Origin: Lotus japonicus
Lineage: Eukaryota > Streptophyta > Magnoliopsida > Fabales > Fabaceae
Direction: 5' to 3'
DNA: 64,000 bases
NCBI RefSeq assembly: GCF_012489685.1
Contig: NC_080044.1
Span: forward strand, 26,206,369 to 26,270,368
Every line of letters starts with the position of its first letter. Positions within the stretch are counted from its first letter, which is position 1. This document shows positions 10,461 to 21,422 of the stretch, piece after piece. Under the pieces are notes generated by a model, which was not told where the DNA came from, did no database searches, and worked only from the letters and a program-made list of their open reading frames with translations. The position numbers and the translations under genes were made by a program.

Positions 10461-10927
10461 GCTGAGTTGGGAGGGTAGGTTAGGATTAGCGACATTTTTT
10501 GTGTAGAGCTCTGATCGTCAGTTTCTTTTTGGGACAGGGTAGGTTCCGATGTGTGGCTTTTTGTGTGGTTCTTTTGAGGAGGATCACAGAGAGTCTGTCG
10601 GAGTATAGGGGTCTTCCTTTCAGGCCATTTTTGAGTGCCGACTTTCTCCCAGTGGATTGTAATTATAACCTTTTCACTCACACTTCTGGATCTGTAACTA
10701 TTTGCCTACGGGCACACTACTTTGGAGTCACTGCGGCTTCGCGTGACATGGAGTGCAGCTGAGGCTGTACAGATGTATATATGTTGTATATCGGTTAGTT
10801 AGTTGTTGGGTGTTGTCTTTACTTTCTTATCACTTTGATTTAAAGGAAAGAAAAAAAAAATTACCTGTTTTCCGCGTAAAGTTTATTTTTGGTTACTAAA
10901 GTGACACCTGGAAGTCGGAGTGTTACA

Positions 10928-10932
10928 GCAGG
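10928..10932. repeat. Target-site duplication GCAGG right of Tek-1 (one side visible)
   Basis: Five bases directly after the 3' LTR, continuing the Cop-1 reverse transcriptase codons. The left copy is outside the window. Confidence 0.6.
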
Positions 10933-11865
10933 AGTTCTCTTGTGACCTGCCTTTTCAAGGCCAAACTTCTTGACTAACCCTTTAGCATACTTACTCTGTG
11001 ATATGAACATAGAATCCTCCATTTGTTTGACTTGTAGTCCTAGAAAATAATTCAATTCACCAACTAGGCTCATCTCAAATTCAGATTTCATTTGTCGGAC
11101 GAAATGCTCCACCATTGAGTTCGACATTCCTCCAAAGACAATGTCATCCACATAAATCTGTGCTATCATGAGCTTACCTTTGTCATTCTTCACAAACAGA
11201 GTTTTATCAATTCCACCCTTGCTGTAACCATTGCTTACAAGAAATTCAGTTAACCTTTCATACCAAGCCCTAGGTGCTTGCTTCAAACCATACAAGGCCT
11301 TCCTCAACTTGTACACATGATCTGGATGATGCAGATCTGTAAATCCTTTAGGTTGTTCAACATAGACTTCTTCATTCAAATAGCCATTCAGAAAAGCACT
11401 CTTCACATCCATCTGATATAGTCTGAACTTCAAAAGACAAGCTACACCTAACAAGAGTCTTATAGATTCCAGTCTAGCTACTGGAGCAAAGGTTTCACCA
11501 AAATCAACTCCTTCTATCTGAGTATATCCTTGAGCAACTAGCCTTGCTTTATTCCTTGTGACTGTTCTAGTTTCATCTGATTTGTTCTTGAAGATCCACT
11601 TAGTACCAATGATGTTTACTTCTTCAGGTCTAGGAACTAACTCCCACACTTCATTTCTTCTGAACTGCTCTAGCTCCTCTTGCATAGCATTTATCCAGTA
11701 TTCATCAGTGAGAGCTTCATTGACATTCTTGGGTTCTATCTTAGAGATGAAACAATTCTGAGCAATTATACTTCTGGATCTGGTAGTCACCCCTTCTTGA
11801 AGATTACCAATAATGTTTTCTTGAGGATGATTCTTTTGAACCCTGATTGATGGAGCTTTGTTTGA
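10928..11865 (-). pseudogene. pol: Cop-1 pol: integrase-RT linker and reverse transcriptase, truncated by Tek-1
   Basis: Read on the minus strand, this continues the gag-pol frame after a TGA at 11866-11868. It holds the N-terminal RT signature ([15 protein letters not shown]), motif A ([11 protein letters not shown]), the [11 protein letters not shown] motif and the catalytic YVDD (about 11140-11155). It stops at the Tek-1 junction, about 20 codons past the conserved YFLGLQV segment, so the end of RT and RNase H are missing here. RT copies element RNA into DNA in the particle. Confidence 0.9.
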
Positions 11866-12693
11866 TCAGATATCTTTGTCTTCCTTTTCATCAGCACTTG
11901 TTTCTGACTCATTGTCGAGGGCGGTTGCTGAAGCATCGGCTGGAACATCAGCACCATCATCATCTTCATTCAAAACTGCTTCTTCCTTCTTGCTTGGTTC
12001 ATCATCCACAGTCACATTCACAGATTCCATCATGGTCCTTGTGCGAGAGTTAAAAACTCTATAAGCTTTGCTGTTCATAGAATATCCCATGAAAATTCCT
12101 TCATCACTTCTAGGATCAAGCTTCCTCTTAGGATCACGATCTGCAAGGATATAACATTTACTTCCAAATATGTGAAAGTATTTTACAGACGGTTTTCTAC
12201 CTTTCCATAGCTCATACTGTGTGAAGGATGTCCCTGCCCTGATGGTGACTCTATTATGTATGTAACAGGTAGTACTCATAGCTTCAGCCCAGAACTGGTG
12301 CGGAATCTTCTTAGCATGTAACATTACTCTAGCTGATTCCTGGAGAGTTCTATTTTTCCTTTCAACTATTCCATTCTGCTGTGGAGTGATGGGGGCAGAA
12401 AATTCATGGCTAATACCTTCTGTTCCACAGAACTCCAAGAATTTTGAATTCTCAAACTCCCTTCCATGATCACTTCTGATTCTAACAATCACACAGTCCT
12501 TCTCATTCTGAAGTCTCATACATAGATTCTTGAATATTTCAAAAGTCTCTGATTTTTCTCTCATAAATTCAACCCATGTATACCTTGAAAAATCATCTAC
12601 ACAGACAAACACATACCTTTTTCCTCCCAAGCTTTCAACCTGCATGGGACCCATGAGATCCATGTGAAGCAATTCCAGAACCTTTGTCGTGGT
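11866..12693 (-). pseudogene. pol: Cop-1 integrase core
   Basis: Integrase catalytic domain in the same frame as the upstream gag-protease piece, from which it is separated by TAG at 12694-12696. HMDLMGP with the first Asp, RSDHGREFEN with the second and GIVERKNRT with the Glu give the D-D-E triad. The domain ends in an acidic, Ser/Asp-rich stretch and a TGA (11866-11868). Part of this segment (12253-12277) is identical to a 25-nt insert in Sir-1 gag. Confidence 0.9.
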
Positions 12694-15054
12694 CTAATGC
12701 TGGAGCATCTTGTGTGGCACCTTGGTTTGCTTACCAATCTGACATTCTCCACATAGCTTTCTTTCTCCCAAACTCAAATTGGGCAATCCCCTTATTGCTT
12801 CATCTGCAAGAATCTTTTGCATGCTCCTGTAGTTGAGATATCCTAGTCTTTGATGCCATACATTCACCTCATCTTCTTTAGTTAACAAACATCTGGAAAC
12901 ATGAGCTTTTTCTTCTGATGTCCACATATAACAGTTGTCTTTTGATCTGACTCCTCTCATCACAACTCTCTCATCATCAGTGGTCACAACACATTCTATC
13001 TTATTGAACTTCACATCATATCCTTGATCACACAGTTGACTTATGCTGATTAAGTTGGCTGTTAATCCATTTACAAGTAACACATTGTTCAAGTTAGGAG
13101 ATTCTGTGCTAACAAGTTTTCCTACTCCCTTGATCTTTCCTTTAGCTCCATCTCCAAAAGTAACATAGTTGGTGGAGTGACTTCTGATGTCTTGCAAGAA
13201 GCTCTTGTTTCCTGTCATGTGCTTTGAGCAGCCACTATCAAAATACCAATTTTCCTTTGATGATGCTCTGAAAGACGTGTAGGCTACCTGACATCTGACT
13301 TCACCCTTGGGCTTCCATTGCTTCCTCATCTGAACAGGCTTTTTATCGTGCATCTGAGGATAAACATATAACCTGTAACAGTAGGGCTTTATATGACCAT
13401 TCTTACCACAGTAGTGACACTTCCAAGGTACAGTTTTGTCAAGCTTAAGCTGGGGTTTCACATGCAGAGGTACATGTCGAGGCAATGAATCTGACAACTG
13501 ATAATTTCTGGGCTTCTTGAATTCAGTTTGTTTTGCAGCAGACACAAATTTCTTTGAACCTTTCTGATTTTCTTTGTTTCCTGTTCTATAGTCAAAGCCA
13601 ATTCCCTTCAAACTCCCTCCTTGCTTGCTAGTTTCTTTCAGAATTTCATCAAGCATATCAGAACCACTGTTCAACATTCTAACAGATTTGTGAGTAGCTT
13701 CAAGCTTTCTTGTCAGAGTTGCGACTTCCTCTTGAAGTCCTGCATTAATCAACACTAGATTAGCCTTTTCCATAACGTCAGCATTATTAAACTTACTTTG
13801 CCATTCCTCCAGATCTTCCTTCAGCTTTGTGCTGAGCTCTTTCAGCCTTTCATTCTGAGAGACAAGTTGTTCTATCTCACTTTGCTTTTCTCTCACAAGT
13901 TTACATGCTTCTTCCCACTTGATGTGTAGTAGCTTGTAAGTCTCAGCCAATTCCTCATTTGTAATGTCCTCATCACTTGTATCAGACTCATAGACGGTTC
14001 CAGGGAAAGCATTGACTTTGTTTGCAGATATCTCCTCCTCATCTTCAGTGTCTTCATCTGACCAAGTTACCATCATACCTTTCTCCTGCTTCTTTAGATA
14101 GGTGGCGCATTCAGACCTGATGTGGCCATATCCTTCACATTCATGACACTGCACTCCTTTATTCTGACCAGATCTTTCTTCTTCTTTGGTCTTCCTCTGT
14201 GAATTAGAAAATTTGGGTTTGTTATCGAACTTCATGTCCTGGACATTAGGCTTGGTTCTTTTGTCAATCTTTCTCAATGCTCTGTTGAATTTTCTTGCTA
14301 GCATGGCCAGAGCCTCAGAAAGATTTTCACCCTCACAATCTTCATCATCACCTTCATCAATGTTTGACACAAAAACAATACTCTTATTCTTCTTCTCAGA
14401 TTTTCCACTCAGTTTCAACTCAAATGTCTGCAAAGAGCCAATAAGTTCATCAACCTTCATGTTCTCAATGTCTTGAGCCTGCTCAATTGCAGTGACTTTC
14501 ATAGCAAACTTCTGAGGAAGAGATCTCAAGATCTTCCTTACAAGCTTCTCATCTGACATAGGTTCTCCCAAAGCAAATGAAGAATTAGACAAGTCACGGA
14601 CACGCATGTGGAATTCTGAAATAATCTCTTCTTCAGTCATCATCAAATTTTCAAATTGAGTAGTAAGCATCTGAAGCCTTGACATCCTCACTCGAGTAGT
14701 TCCTTCATGTGCAGTTTTCAGAATTTCCCAAGCATCCTTTGCCACAGTACACGTATTGATCAGCCTAAACATATTCTTGTCAACTCCATTAAAGATAGCA
14801 TTTAGAGCCTTTGAATTTCCAAGAGCAGCTTCATCTTCAACACTGGTCCATTCTTCTTCAGGTTTTTCCACAACAGTAGTAGAGGTGCCTTCAACCTCAG
14901 CCTTAGTGGGGTGCTTCCAACCCTTGACAATAGCTTTCCAAGTCTTGTTGTCAATTGATTTGAGAAAGGCTGTCATGCGAACCTTCCAGTAGTCATAGTT
15001 AGTACCATCCAGAATGGGTGGCCTATTGACTGATCCTCCCTCCTTGTTATCCAT
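12694..15054 (-). pseudogene. gag-pol: Cop-1 gag, protease and integrase zinc module (786 codons open)
   Basis: Starts at ATG (complement of 15052-15054), 52 bases inside the primer site. The N-terminus carries the copia gag signature NYDYWKVRM. A first CCHC knuckle (CHECEGYGHIRSEC, about 14105-14150) is followed by a long Glu/Lys-rich predicted coiled coil, a second knuckle (CHYCGKNGHIKPYC, about 13380-13425), the protease site DSGCS (about 13225-13240) and the integrase H-H-C-C module (about 12710-12870). Gag and protease are in one frame, unlike in the Sireviruses nearby. The frame ends at TAG 12694-12696, just before the integrase core. Confidence 0.9.
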
Positions 15055-15105
15055 GAGAACTTGAATAAAACTCCCTAGAGCTCACCCAACCAGAACAGGG
15101 TGCCT

Positions 15106-15117
15106 GCTCTGATGCCA
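15106..15117 (-). other. Primer-binding site, tRNA-iMet type (Cop-1)
   Basis: TGGCATCAGAGC on the minus strand, two bases inside the LTR end. One base differs from the usual TGGTATCAGAGC; Sir-2 shares this variant. Confidence 0.9.
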
Positions 15118-15119
15118 AT

Positions 15120-15995
15120 TGTAATTCAGGTTCCCTCTGATACGATTGTCCTGCACGATGCTGGGACAAGAGGTTCGACAACCGCTTAACAGTAAAACAA
15201 AACTTAACAACAGAAACAATAACACACAGTAATTGTTAACCCAGTTCAGTGAAAACTTTCACCTACGTCTGGAGGGTTTTCACCCAAAGAAAGGAAATCC
15301 ACTATCTCAAGATTCAGGAATTACAGACACTCATGAACAACTCAGTTCATAGTTCACTTCCTAATCTACCCAGTGTATTTCTACTTAGAATCTCAACCGA
15401 AGTATGAGAGCCCCTCTCACTTTCTCTCAATCACTGCCACAGTGATTGGTGAACACAATGAACAAGTAGAGTTTGAACGCAATCAAACACACAGAATCTC
15501 TCTTTGCTTTATAGAATCAGTGAGCAAAGACAGATTCACAACTAACAAAGAACAAAGCACAAACACAAATCCTAAAACACTCGATCTCTCTCTATCAGCT
15601 TCGACCACCTTCATGTTTTAGGTCTTCATCCTTTTATAGACTTTAGCAGCGGTAGCATGGGATTTAGGGTTGGCACGGGCTGAAGAAACAGATTGCAGTA
15701 ACAGCAATTCAAAACGCAATCTTGATAGATTCGGTTTCTTATTGCACAAGTAAAGATAGAAACCAATCTTTTAACAAAGATTGTTTCAACAAATAACAAC
15801 CCAACAAATAAACCCTTCTGGAATAGCTACTTGCTCCTCAAGTAACTCAAAAACATATCTTCAGTAAATCTTCAGAGGGCCCACAACAGAAACACAAGCT
15901 GAGGACTGATGCCCTAGCTTCACGAGGTCAGATGCCACGACATCTGCTTCGACAATCGGTTGTTTTGACAAAATGCATGGCAACATGTTCCAACA
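15120..15995 (-). repeat. Cop-1 5' LTR (876 bp)
   Basis: On the plus strand it reads TGTAATTCAGG at the left and CATGTTCCAACA at the right, so the LTR has TG...CA ends. A minus-strand TATA box (TATAAAAG, 15631-15638) marks the promoter. The right boundary is confirmed because the following sequence resumes Ath-1 LTR. Confidence 0.85.
15631..15638 (-). promoter_or_regulatory. TATA box of Cop-1 LTR
   Basis: TATAAAAG on the minus strand, preceded by C. A start site would be expected near 15605. Confidence 0.65.
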
Positions 15996-16599
15996 TAGGA
16001 GAGTGAGAGGGCTTCCAAGCTTGTAATTCAGGTTCTTAGCCAAGCATGGCTCTTGCCAAGCTTGGCTAATCTCTCTTCTTTTGCTTTGGATTTTTTTGTA
16101 AGACTTTTTATATTTGAGTTATAATCTTAAGTTCTTTCCTACATGTTCTTCTTCTTTCCTTGAATCTCATTTTTTGAATGTCAATCTAAGCTTGTATGCA
16201 TGCTTGCTTTATGCTTTTCTATAATCAGAACGGAAGTTTGTTATAGATTAGGGAACCGATTTGGGATTACCCCTTCTATACTTGCTACTAGGAATAGAGG
16301 AAGGGTTGGGGTTTGATGGCCTGAATTTGCATGATCTAAAACCTCATATAATTGACTAAGTACACAAGGAATTGGGCTTAGCTTTTAGTATGGGAGAATT
16401 GCTTATGTGAGGAATCAATAAGTGAGTAACTAGGCTATATCATCAAGGAGAGATTCATGAGTTCATGTGCTTAGAATGATGTGCTTAAATTGACTAGTTG
16501 AACAAGAACCCAAAGCATGTTATTTTCTGAATTGTCTTTTTATTTTTCCTTTTCCTTATTACTACTTCGACATATCTTTGTTTCAATAAAACAAACCTT
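15996..16599 (+). repeat. Ath-1 5' LTR remnant (between Cop-1 and Sir-1)
   Basis: Matches 43135-43384 (Ath-1 3' LTR) with two substitutions and a 25-bp indel (present here near 16038-16062). Beyond that it matches the Ath-2 LTR more loosely (shared phrases at 16263-16310 and around the AACAAGAACCCAA motif). The left part is beyond Cop-1 and Tek-1. The right end is cut about 100-200 bp short of the expected LTR end, where Sir-1 LTR sequence begins. No gene. Confidence 0.8.
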
Positions 16600-17207
16600 C
16601 ATTCTCAAGGCCACAGCAGAAGCTGAAATTTCCAGAACTGCCCTCCAACGGTAGCATTCCCATGCAGCGTTCAAACCCTAATCCTTGGAGTATAAATAGA
16701 GGCTGAAGATTGAAAGATGTTGTTGGAAGAATCTCACACGCGCAAGCTATATTCAAACCTTCTAAGCATTCTTTCATCTGAATTCATTGTGTTTACTATT
16801 AGCTTTTCAGAAGCAAATTCTTTGTAAACATTCTTTCTTAAACAGTAGTTTTGTTACCTTTAGGAGATCAAGTTTGATCGGATCCTAGAGAAGACTAAGA
16901 GAGTGAATCTTAGTGTGAGCTAAGTCAGTGTATTGTTAGTCACTTGTAGGTTTCAAGTGCAGTTGTAACAAGTACCTGATTAGTGGATTGCCTTCATTCT
17001 AAGAAGGAAGAAATCACCTTAACGGGTGGACTGGATTAGCTTGAGTGATTCATCAAGTGAACCAGGATAAAATCCTTGTGTGCTTTTCTATCTCTTATCT
17101 TAAGCACTTTATTTGTTCTCGAAAGATTTGCCAAAATCTTTAAGGTGGAAGTTTTATTCTGAAAACGTTATTCAAACCCCCCCTTTCTACCGTTTTTCAT
17201 ACCTTCA
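16600..17207 (+). repeat. Sir-1 5' LTR, truncated (last 608 bp)
   Basis: Matches the last part of the Sir-1 3' LTR from about 40494. The first 600 bp are missing, so the junction at 16599/16600 is a deletion, not an insertion end. Ends in CCTTCA. TATA-type sequence (TATAAATAG) lies at about 16690. Confidence 0.88.
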
Positions 17208-17209
17208 AT

Positions 17210-17221
17210 TGGTATCAGAGC
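17210..17221 (+). other. Primer-binding site, tRNA-iMet type (Sir-1)
   Basis: TGGTATCAGAGC two bases after the LTR end. Confidence 0.95.
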
Positions 17222-17279
17222 GCAAGTTCTGATTACCACACCTAACAATGTTCAGTGATCCGGGCTGGTGTGAAAAACA

Positions 17280-18659
17280 ATGGCTACCACCAGTGAAACG
17301 CAAAAAGATGGTTACAATTCAAAGCCTCCCATGTTCGATGATCAAAGGTTCGAATATTGGAAAGATAGAATCGAGAGTTTCTTTCTGGGCTTCGATGCAG
17401 ATCTCTGGGATATTATTGTGGATGGCTATGAGCGTCCAGTTGATGAAAAAGGCAAGAAAATCTCCAGATCAGAGATGACTGCTGAACAAAAGAAGCTTTA
17501 CTCACAACATCACAAAGCTAGAGCTATTCTTCTGAGTGTCATTTCCTATGAAGAGTACCAGAAGATTACAGATCGTGAGTTTTCCAAGGGCATCTTTGAA
17601 TCCCTGAAGATGTCTCATGAAGGAAACAAGAAAGTCAAAGAATCAAAGGCTTTGTCCTTGATCCAGAAGTATGAGTCCTTCATCATGGAGCCCAACGAGT
17701 CCATAGAGGACATGTTTTCCAGATTTCAGTTACTGGTAGTTGGAATAAGACCTCTCAACAAAAGCTACACTACAAAAGATCATGTCATAAGGGTCATCAG
17801 AAGTCTTCCTGAAAGCTGGATGCCTTTAGTGACCTCAATAGAGCTTACAAGAGATGTCGAGCGTATGAGTTTAGAAGAACTTATCAGCATTCTGAAATGT
17901 CATGAGCTGAAGCGCTCAGAGATGCAAGATCTGAGGAAGAAATCTATAGCCTTGAAATCTAAATCTGAGAAGGCTAAATCTGAGAAGTCAAAAGCTCTCC
18001 AAGCTGAAGCAGAAGAATCTGAAGAAGCATCAGAAGATTCTGATGAAGATGAGTTGACTCTGATTTCAAAAAGGCTCAACCGTATCTGGAAGCACAGGCA
18101 GAGCAAGTACAAAGGCTCTGGAAAGACCAAAGGAAAGTCTGAATCCTCAGGTCAGAAGAAGTCCTCGATTAAGGAAGTCACGTGCTTTGAGTGCAAAGAA
18201 TTAGGGCACTACAAGAGTGACTGTCCAAAACTGAAAAAGGACAAGAGGCCAAAGAAGCACTTCAAGACCAAGAAAAGTCTGATGGTGACTTTTGACGAAT
18301 CAGAGTCAGAGGATGTTGACTCTGATGGTGAGGTTCAAGGACTCATGGCCATTGTCAAAGACAAAGGAGCAGATTCAAAGGAGGATGTTGACTCTGACTC
18401 AGCATCAGAAGGAGATCCTAACTCAGACGATGAAAATGAGGTATTCGCTTCTTTCTCAACCTCTGAACTGAAACATGCCTTGTCTAATATCATGGATAAG
18501 TATAACTCTTTATTGTCTAAGCATAAAAAGTTGAAAAAGGACTTATCTGCTGCTTCTAAGACTCCTTCTGAACATGAGAAAATCATTTCTGATTTGAAAA
18601 ATGATAACCATGCTTTAATGAATTCTAACTCTGTTCTTAAGAATCAATTATGTATGTAA
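17280..18659 (+). pseudogene. gag: Sir-1 gag, N-terminal part
   Basis: Starts at ATG 17280 and aligns end to end with Sir-3 gag (46076). The FEYWKDRIESFFLG segment marks copia gag; a CCHC knuckle (CFECKELGHYKSDC, about 18183-18224) binds RNA. An acidic Ser/Glu/Asp-rich region follows. Near residue 455 the frame runs into 40 nt of foreign sequence (18647-18686) and stops at TAA 18657-18659. An overlapping 76-codon frame in another phase opens at ATG 17248. Confidence 0.92.
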
Positions 18660-18686
18660 CAGGTAGTACTCCATTTCTGATTTGAA
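18647..18686 (+). other. Two-part templated filler in Sir-1 gag
   Basis: 18647-18671 is identical to 12253-12277 (25 nt, same strand; Cop-1 integrase). 18672-18686 is identical to 18584-18598 (15 nt), some 70 bp upstream in the same gag. Together they replace roughly 22 nt present in Sir-3 (47447-47470 region), so both frame and sequence are changed. Confidence 0.8.
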
Positions 18687-19208
18687 GTAATTGCCCGTGA
18701 TGCCTCTGATAGTAAGCATGAATCTAAGTATGAAAAATCTTTTCAAAGATTCCTGGCTAAAAGCGTAGACAGAAGCTTAATGGCTTCAATGATCTATGGC
18801 GTGAGCAGAAATGGAATGCATGGCATTGGCTATTCTAAACCAATTAGAAATGAGCCTTCTATGCCTAAAGCTAAATCCTTGTATGAATGCTTTGTTCCCT
18901 CTGGTACCATATTGCCTGATCCTTTACCTGCTGAAGTTGCAAAACCCCCTCTCAAAAAGGGAACTTTCTCCATGTCTAAATATCATGCAAAAATTCCTTT
19001 ACATTACCATGTTGAGAAACCCAAGGTGATCAGAACATCTGGGGTAACTAACAAGAGAGGACCCAGAAAGTGGGTACCTAAGGATAAGATTATCTATGTT
19101 GCAGATATCCTTGATAGCTCCACTGAAACACCAATCATGGTATCTGGACAGTTGATGCCCGCGTCACATGACGGGAGAAAGGCGTATGTTCCAAGAGCTA
19201 AAACTTAA
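18687..19208 (+). pseudogene. gag: Sir-1 gag, C-terminal part
   Basis: Continues gag homology after the filler, in the original phase (open from 18780 to TAA 19208; a little more homology lies upstream). The end (VPRAKT) is the same as in Sir-3. It overlaps the beginning of pol, which lies in the +1 phase. Confidence 0.88.
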
Positions 19209-21422
19209 GCCTGGAGGCGAAGTTGGCTTTGGTGGCAACGAAAAGGGTAAAATTGTTGGTACTTGTACTATTTGTGTAGATAGTAGTCCATGCATTGACA
19301 ATGTTTTATTGGTAGACAGCTTAACTCATAACTTATTGTCTATAAGTCAATTAGCTGACAAGGGTTATGATGTTATCTTCAATCAAAAATCCTGCCGGGC
19401 TGTAAGTCAGATCGATGGCTCTGTTCTGTTTAACAGCAAGAGGAAGAACAACATTTATAAGATCAGATTATCTGAGTTGGAGGCTCAGAATGTGAAGTGC
19501 CTTCTGTCTGTTAATGAAGAGCAATGGGTATGGCATAGACGGTTAGGGCATGCCAGTATGAGAAAGATTTCTCAACTGAGGAAGCTAAACCTTGTCAGGG
19601 GCTTACCCACTCTGAAGTTCTCTTCAGACGCTCTTTGTGAAGCATGTCAGAAAGGCAAATTCACAAAAGTCCCTTTCAAGGAAAATAATGTTGTCTCAAC
19701 CTCAAGGCCGTTGGAACTTCTGCATATCGACCTGTTTGGACCAGTGAAAACTGAGTCTATAGGTGGCAAGAGATATGGGATGGTCATTGTTGACGACTAT
19801 AGCCGCTGGACATGGGTAAAATTTCTAACCCGCAAGGATGAGTCTCATGCTGTGTTCTCTACCTTCATAGCCCAAGTGCAAAACGAGAAGGCTTGTAGGA
19901 TTGTGCGTGTCAGAAGTGACCATGGTGGAGAGTTTGAGAATGACAAGTTTGAGAGTTTGTTTGATTCCTATGGAATTGCACATGATTTCTCTTGTCCCAG
20001 AACTCCTCAACAAAATGGTGTTGTTGAGAGGAAGAACAGAACTCTTCAGGAGATGGCTAGAACCATGCTCCAAGAAACTGGCATGGCTAAGCACTTTTGG
20101 GCAGAGGCAGTAAACACAGTGTGTTACATTCATCCTTTTGGTTGTGTTTGTTATGTTCTTAATACTAAGGATAGATTGCATAAGTTTGATGCTAAATCGT
20201 CTAAATGTCTATTACTTGGTTACTCTGATAGATCTAAAGGTTTTATATTTTATAATACTGATGCTAAAACAATTGAAGAATCTATACATGTTAGATTTGA
20301 TGATAAGCTTGACTCTGATCAGTCAAAGCTAGTTGAGAAGTTTGCAGATTTAAGCATAAATGTTTCTGACAAAGGCAAAGCTCCAGAGGAAGTTGAGCCA
20401 GAGGAAGATGAACCAGAAGAAGCTGGTCCCTCTAATTCACAATCTCAGAAGAAGAGGAGAATCACTGCGGCTCATCCTAAGGAATTGATTATGGGCAACA
20501 AAGATGAACCAGTCAGAACCAGATCAGCCTTCAGACCCTCTGAAGAGACCTTGCTTAGTCTGAAAGGATTGGTGTCCTTAATTGAACCCAAGTCAATTGA
20601 TGAAGCTCTTCAGGACAAGGACTGGATTCTGGCTATGGAAGAAGAACTGAATCAATTTTCCAAGAATGATGTTTGGAGCCTAGTGAAGAAACCTCAAAGT
20701 GTCCATGTAATTGGAACCAAATGGGTGTTCCGAAACAAGTTGAATGAGAAAGGTGATGTAGTCAGAAACAAGGCAAGACCAGTTGCTCAAGGCTACAGTC
20801 AGCAAGAAGGAATAGACTACACAGAAACATTTGCTCCAGTAGCAATTCTAGAAGCAATCAGACTGCTGATCTCCTTCTCAGTGAATCACAACATAATTCT
20901 ACATCAGATGGATGCTAAGAGTGCCTTCCTAAATGGATACATATCAGAGGAAGTCTACGTTCATCAACCCCCAGGTTTTGAGGATGAGAAGAACCCAGAC
21001 CATGTCTTCAAGCTGAAGAAATCTCTCTATGGTCTGAAGCAAGCTCCCAGAGCATGGTATGAGAGACTCAGCTCATTCCTTCTGGAGAATGAGTTTGTAA
21101 GGGGTAAAGTAGATACAACTCTCTTTTGCAAAACTTACGAAGATGATATCTTAATTGTGCAAATTTATGTTGATGATATTATATTTGGTTCTGCTAATCA
21201 ATCTCTATGCAAAGAATTTTCTGAGATGATGCAGGCTGAATTTGAGATGAGTATGATGGGAGAACTGAAGTACTTTCTGGGAATACAAGTTGATCAAACA
21301 CCAGAAGGAACATATATCCATCAGAGCAAATATACTAAAGAACTTCTGAAGAAGTTCAATATGCTGGAATCTACAGTTGCCAAGACTCCAATGCATCCTA
21401 CATGCATTCTGGAGAAAGAAGA
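19129..21422 (+). pseudogene. pol: Sir-1 pol: protease remnant, integrase, reverse transcriptase (before sLTR)
   Basis: Aligns with Sir-3 pol. The protease motif reads Asp-Ser followed by TGA (19153-19155) where Sir-3 has Asp-Ser-Gly, so the active site is lost. From 19168 the frame is open to sLTR: H-H-C-C module (about 19530-19660), integrase D-D-E core, and RT with YVDD (about 21168-21179). Relative to Sir-3, 28 residues between the integrase core and its C-terminal part are missing: an 84-bp in-frame deletion at about 20128-20132 with TTCA at both ends in the intact relative. RT has substitutions at conserved places (LVAQG to PVAQG, VARLEA to VAILEA). Confidence 0.92.
21418..21422. repeat. 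Target-site duplication GAAGA, left of sLTR
   Basis: Identical to 22626-22630. Confidence 0.9.

Larger units (their letters stand above)
1..10927 (+). mobile_element. Tek-1: Ty3/gypsy chromovirus (Tekay/Del type), 5' end outside window
   Basis: A near-complete LTR retrotransposon on the plus strand. It has the 3' part of the 5' LTR (1-2235), a tRNA-iMet primer site, one gag-pol frame with a C-terminal chromodomain, a polypurine tract and a complete 4023-bp 3' LTR (6905-10927). The two LTR copies align without net indel at a fixed offset of 8692, with about eight substitutions over 2235 bp. That is roughly 0.4%, so the insertion is young. It interrupts the reverse transcriptase of the minus-strand element Cop-1; the five bases after it (GCAGG) are the expected target duplication, whose partner lies outside the window. 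gag-pol carries two in-frame stops, so this copy is defective. The Tekay assignment rests on the chromodomain and overall layout. Confidence 0.93.
6905..10927 (+). repeat. Tek-1 3' LTR, complete (4023 bp)
   Basis: Begins TGTAAGACC and ends GTGTTACA. It is very long for an LTR. U3 runs to about 7625 (TATA at 7596). The rest, about 3.3 kb, is R/U5, carrying the hairpin train and the 232-codon frame. The stretch 7640-9030 shows only short unconvincing frames. Confidence 0.95.
10928..15995 (-). mobile_element. Cop-1: Ty1/copia retrotransposon, 5' part only
   Basis: Minus-strand element with 5' LTR 15120-15995, primer site 15106-15117, gag and pol running toward lower coordinates, cut inside reverse transcriptase by Tek-1 at 10928. 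The rest of pol and the 3' LTR must lie beyond the left edge. The element landed in the 5' LTR of Ath-1: the undisturbed sequence can be seen in the sister LTR near 43130, where the bases flanking TAGGA are contiguous. Two in-frame stops make this copy defective. Ty1/copia is certain from domain order (IN before RT); placement near Sireviruses is a guess. Confidence 0.92.
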
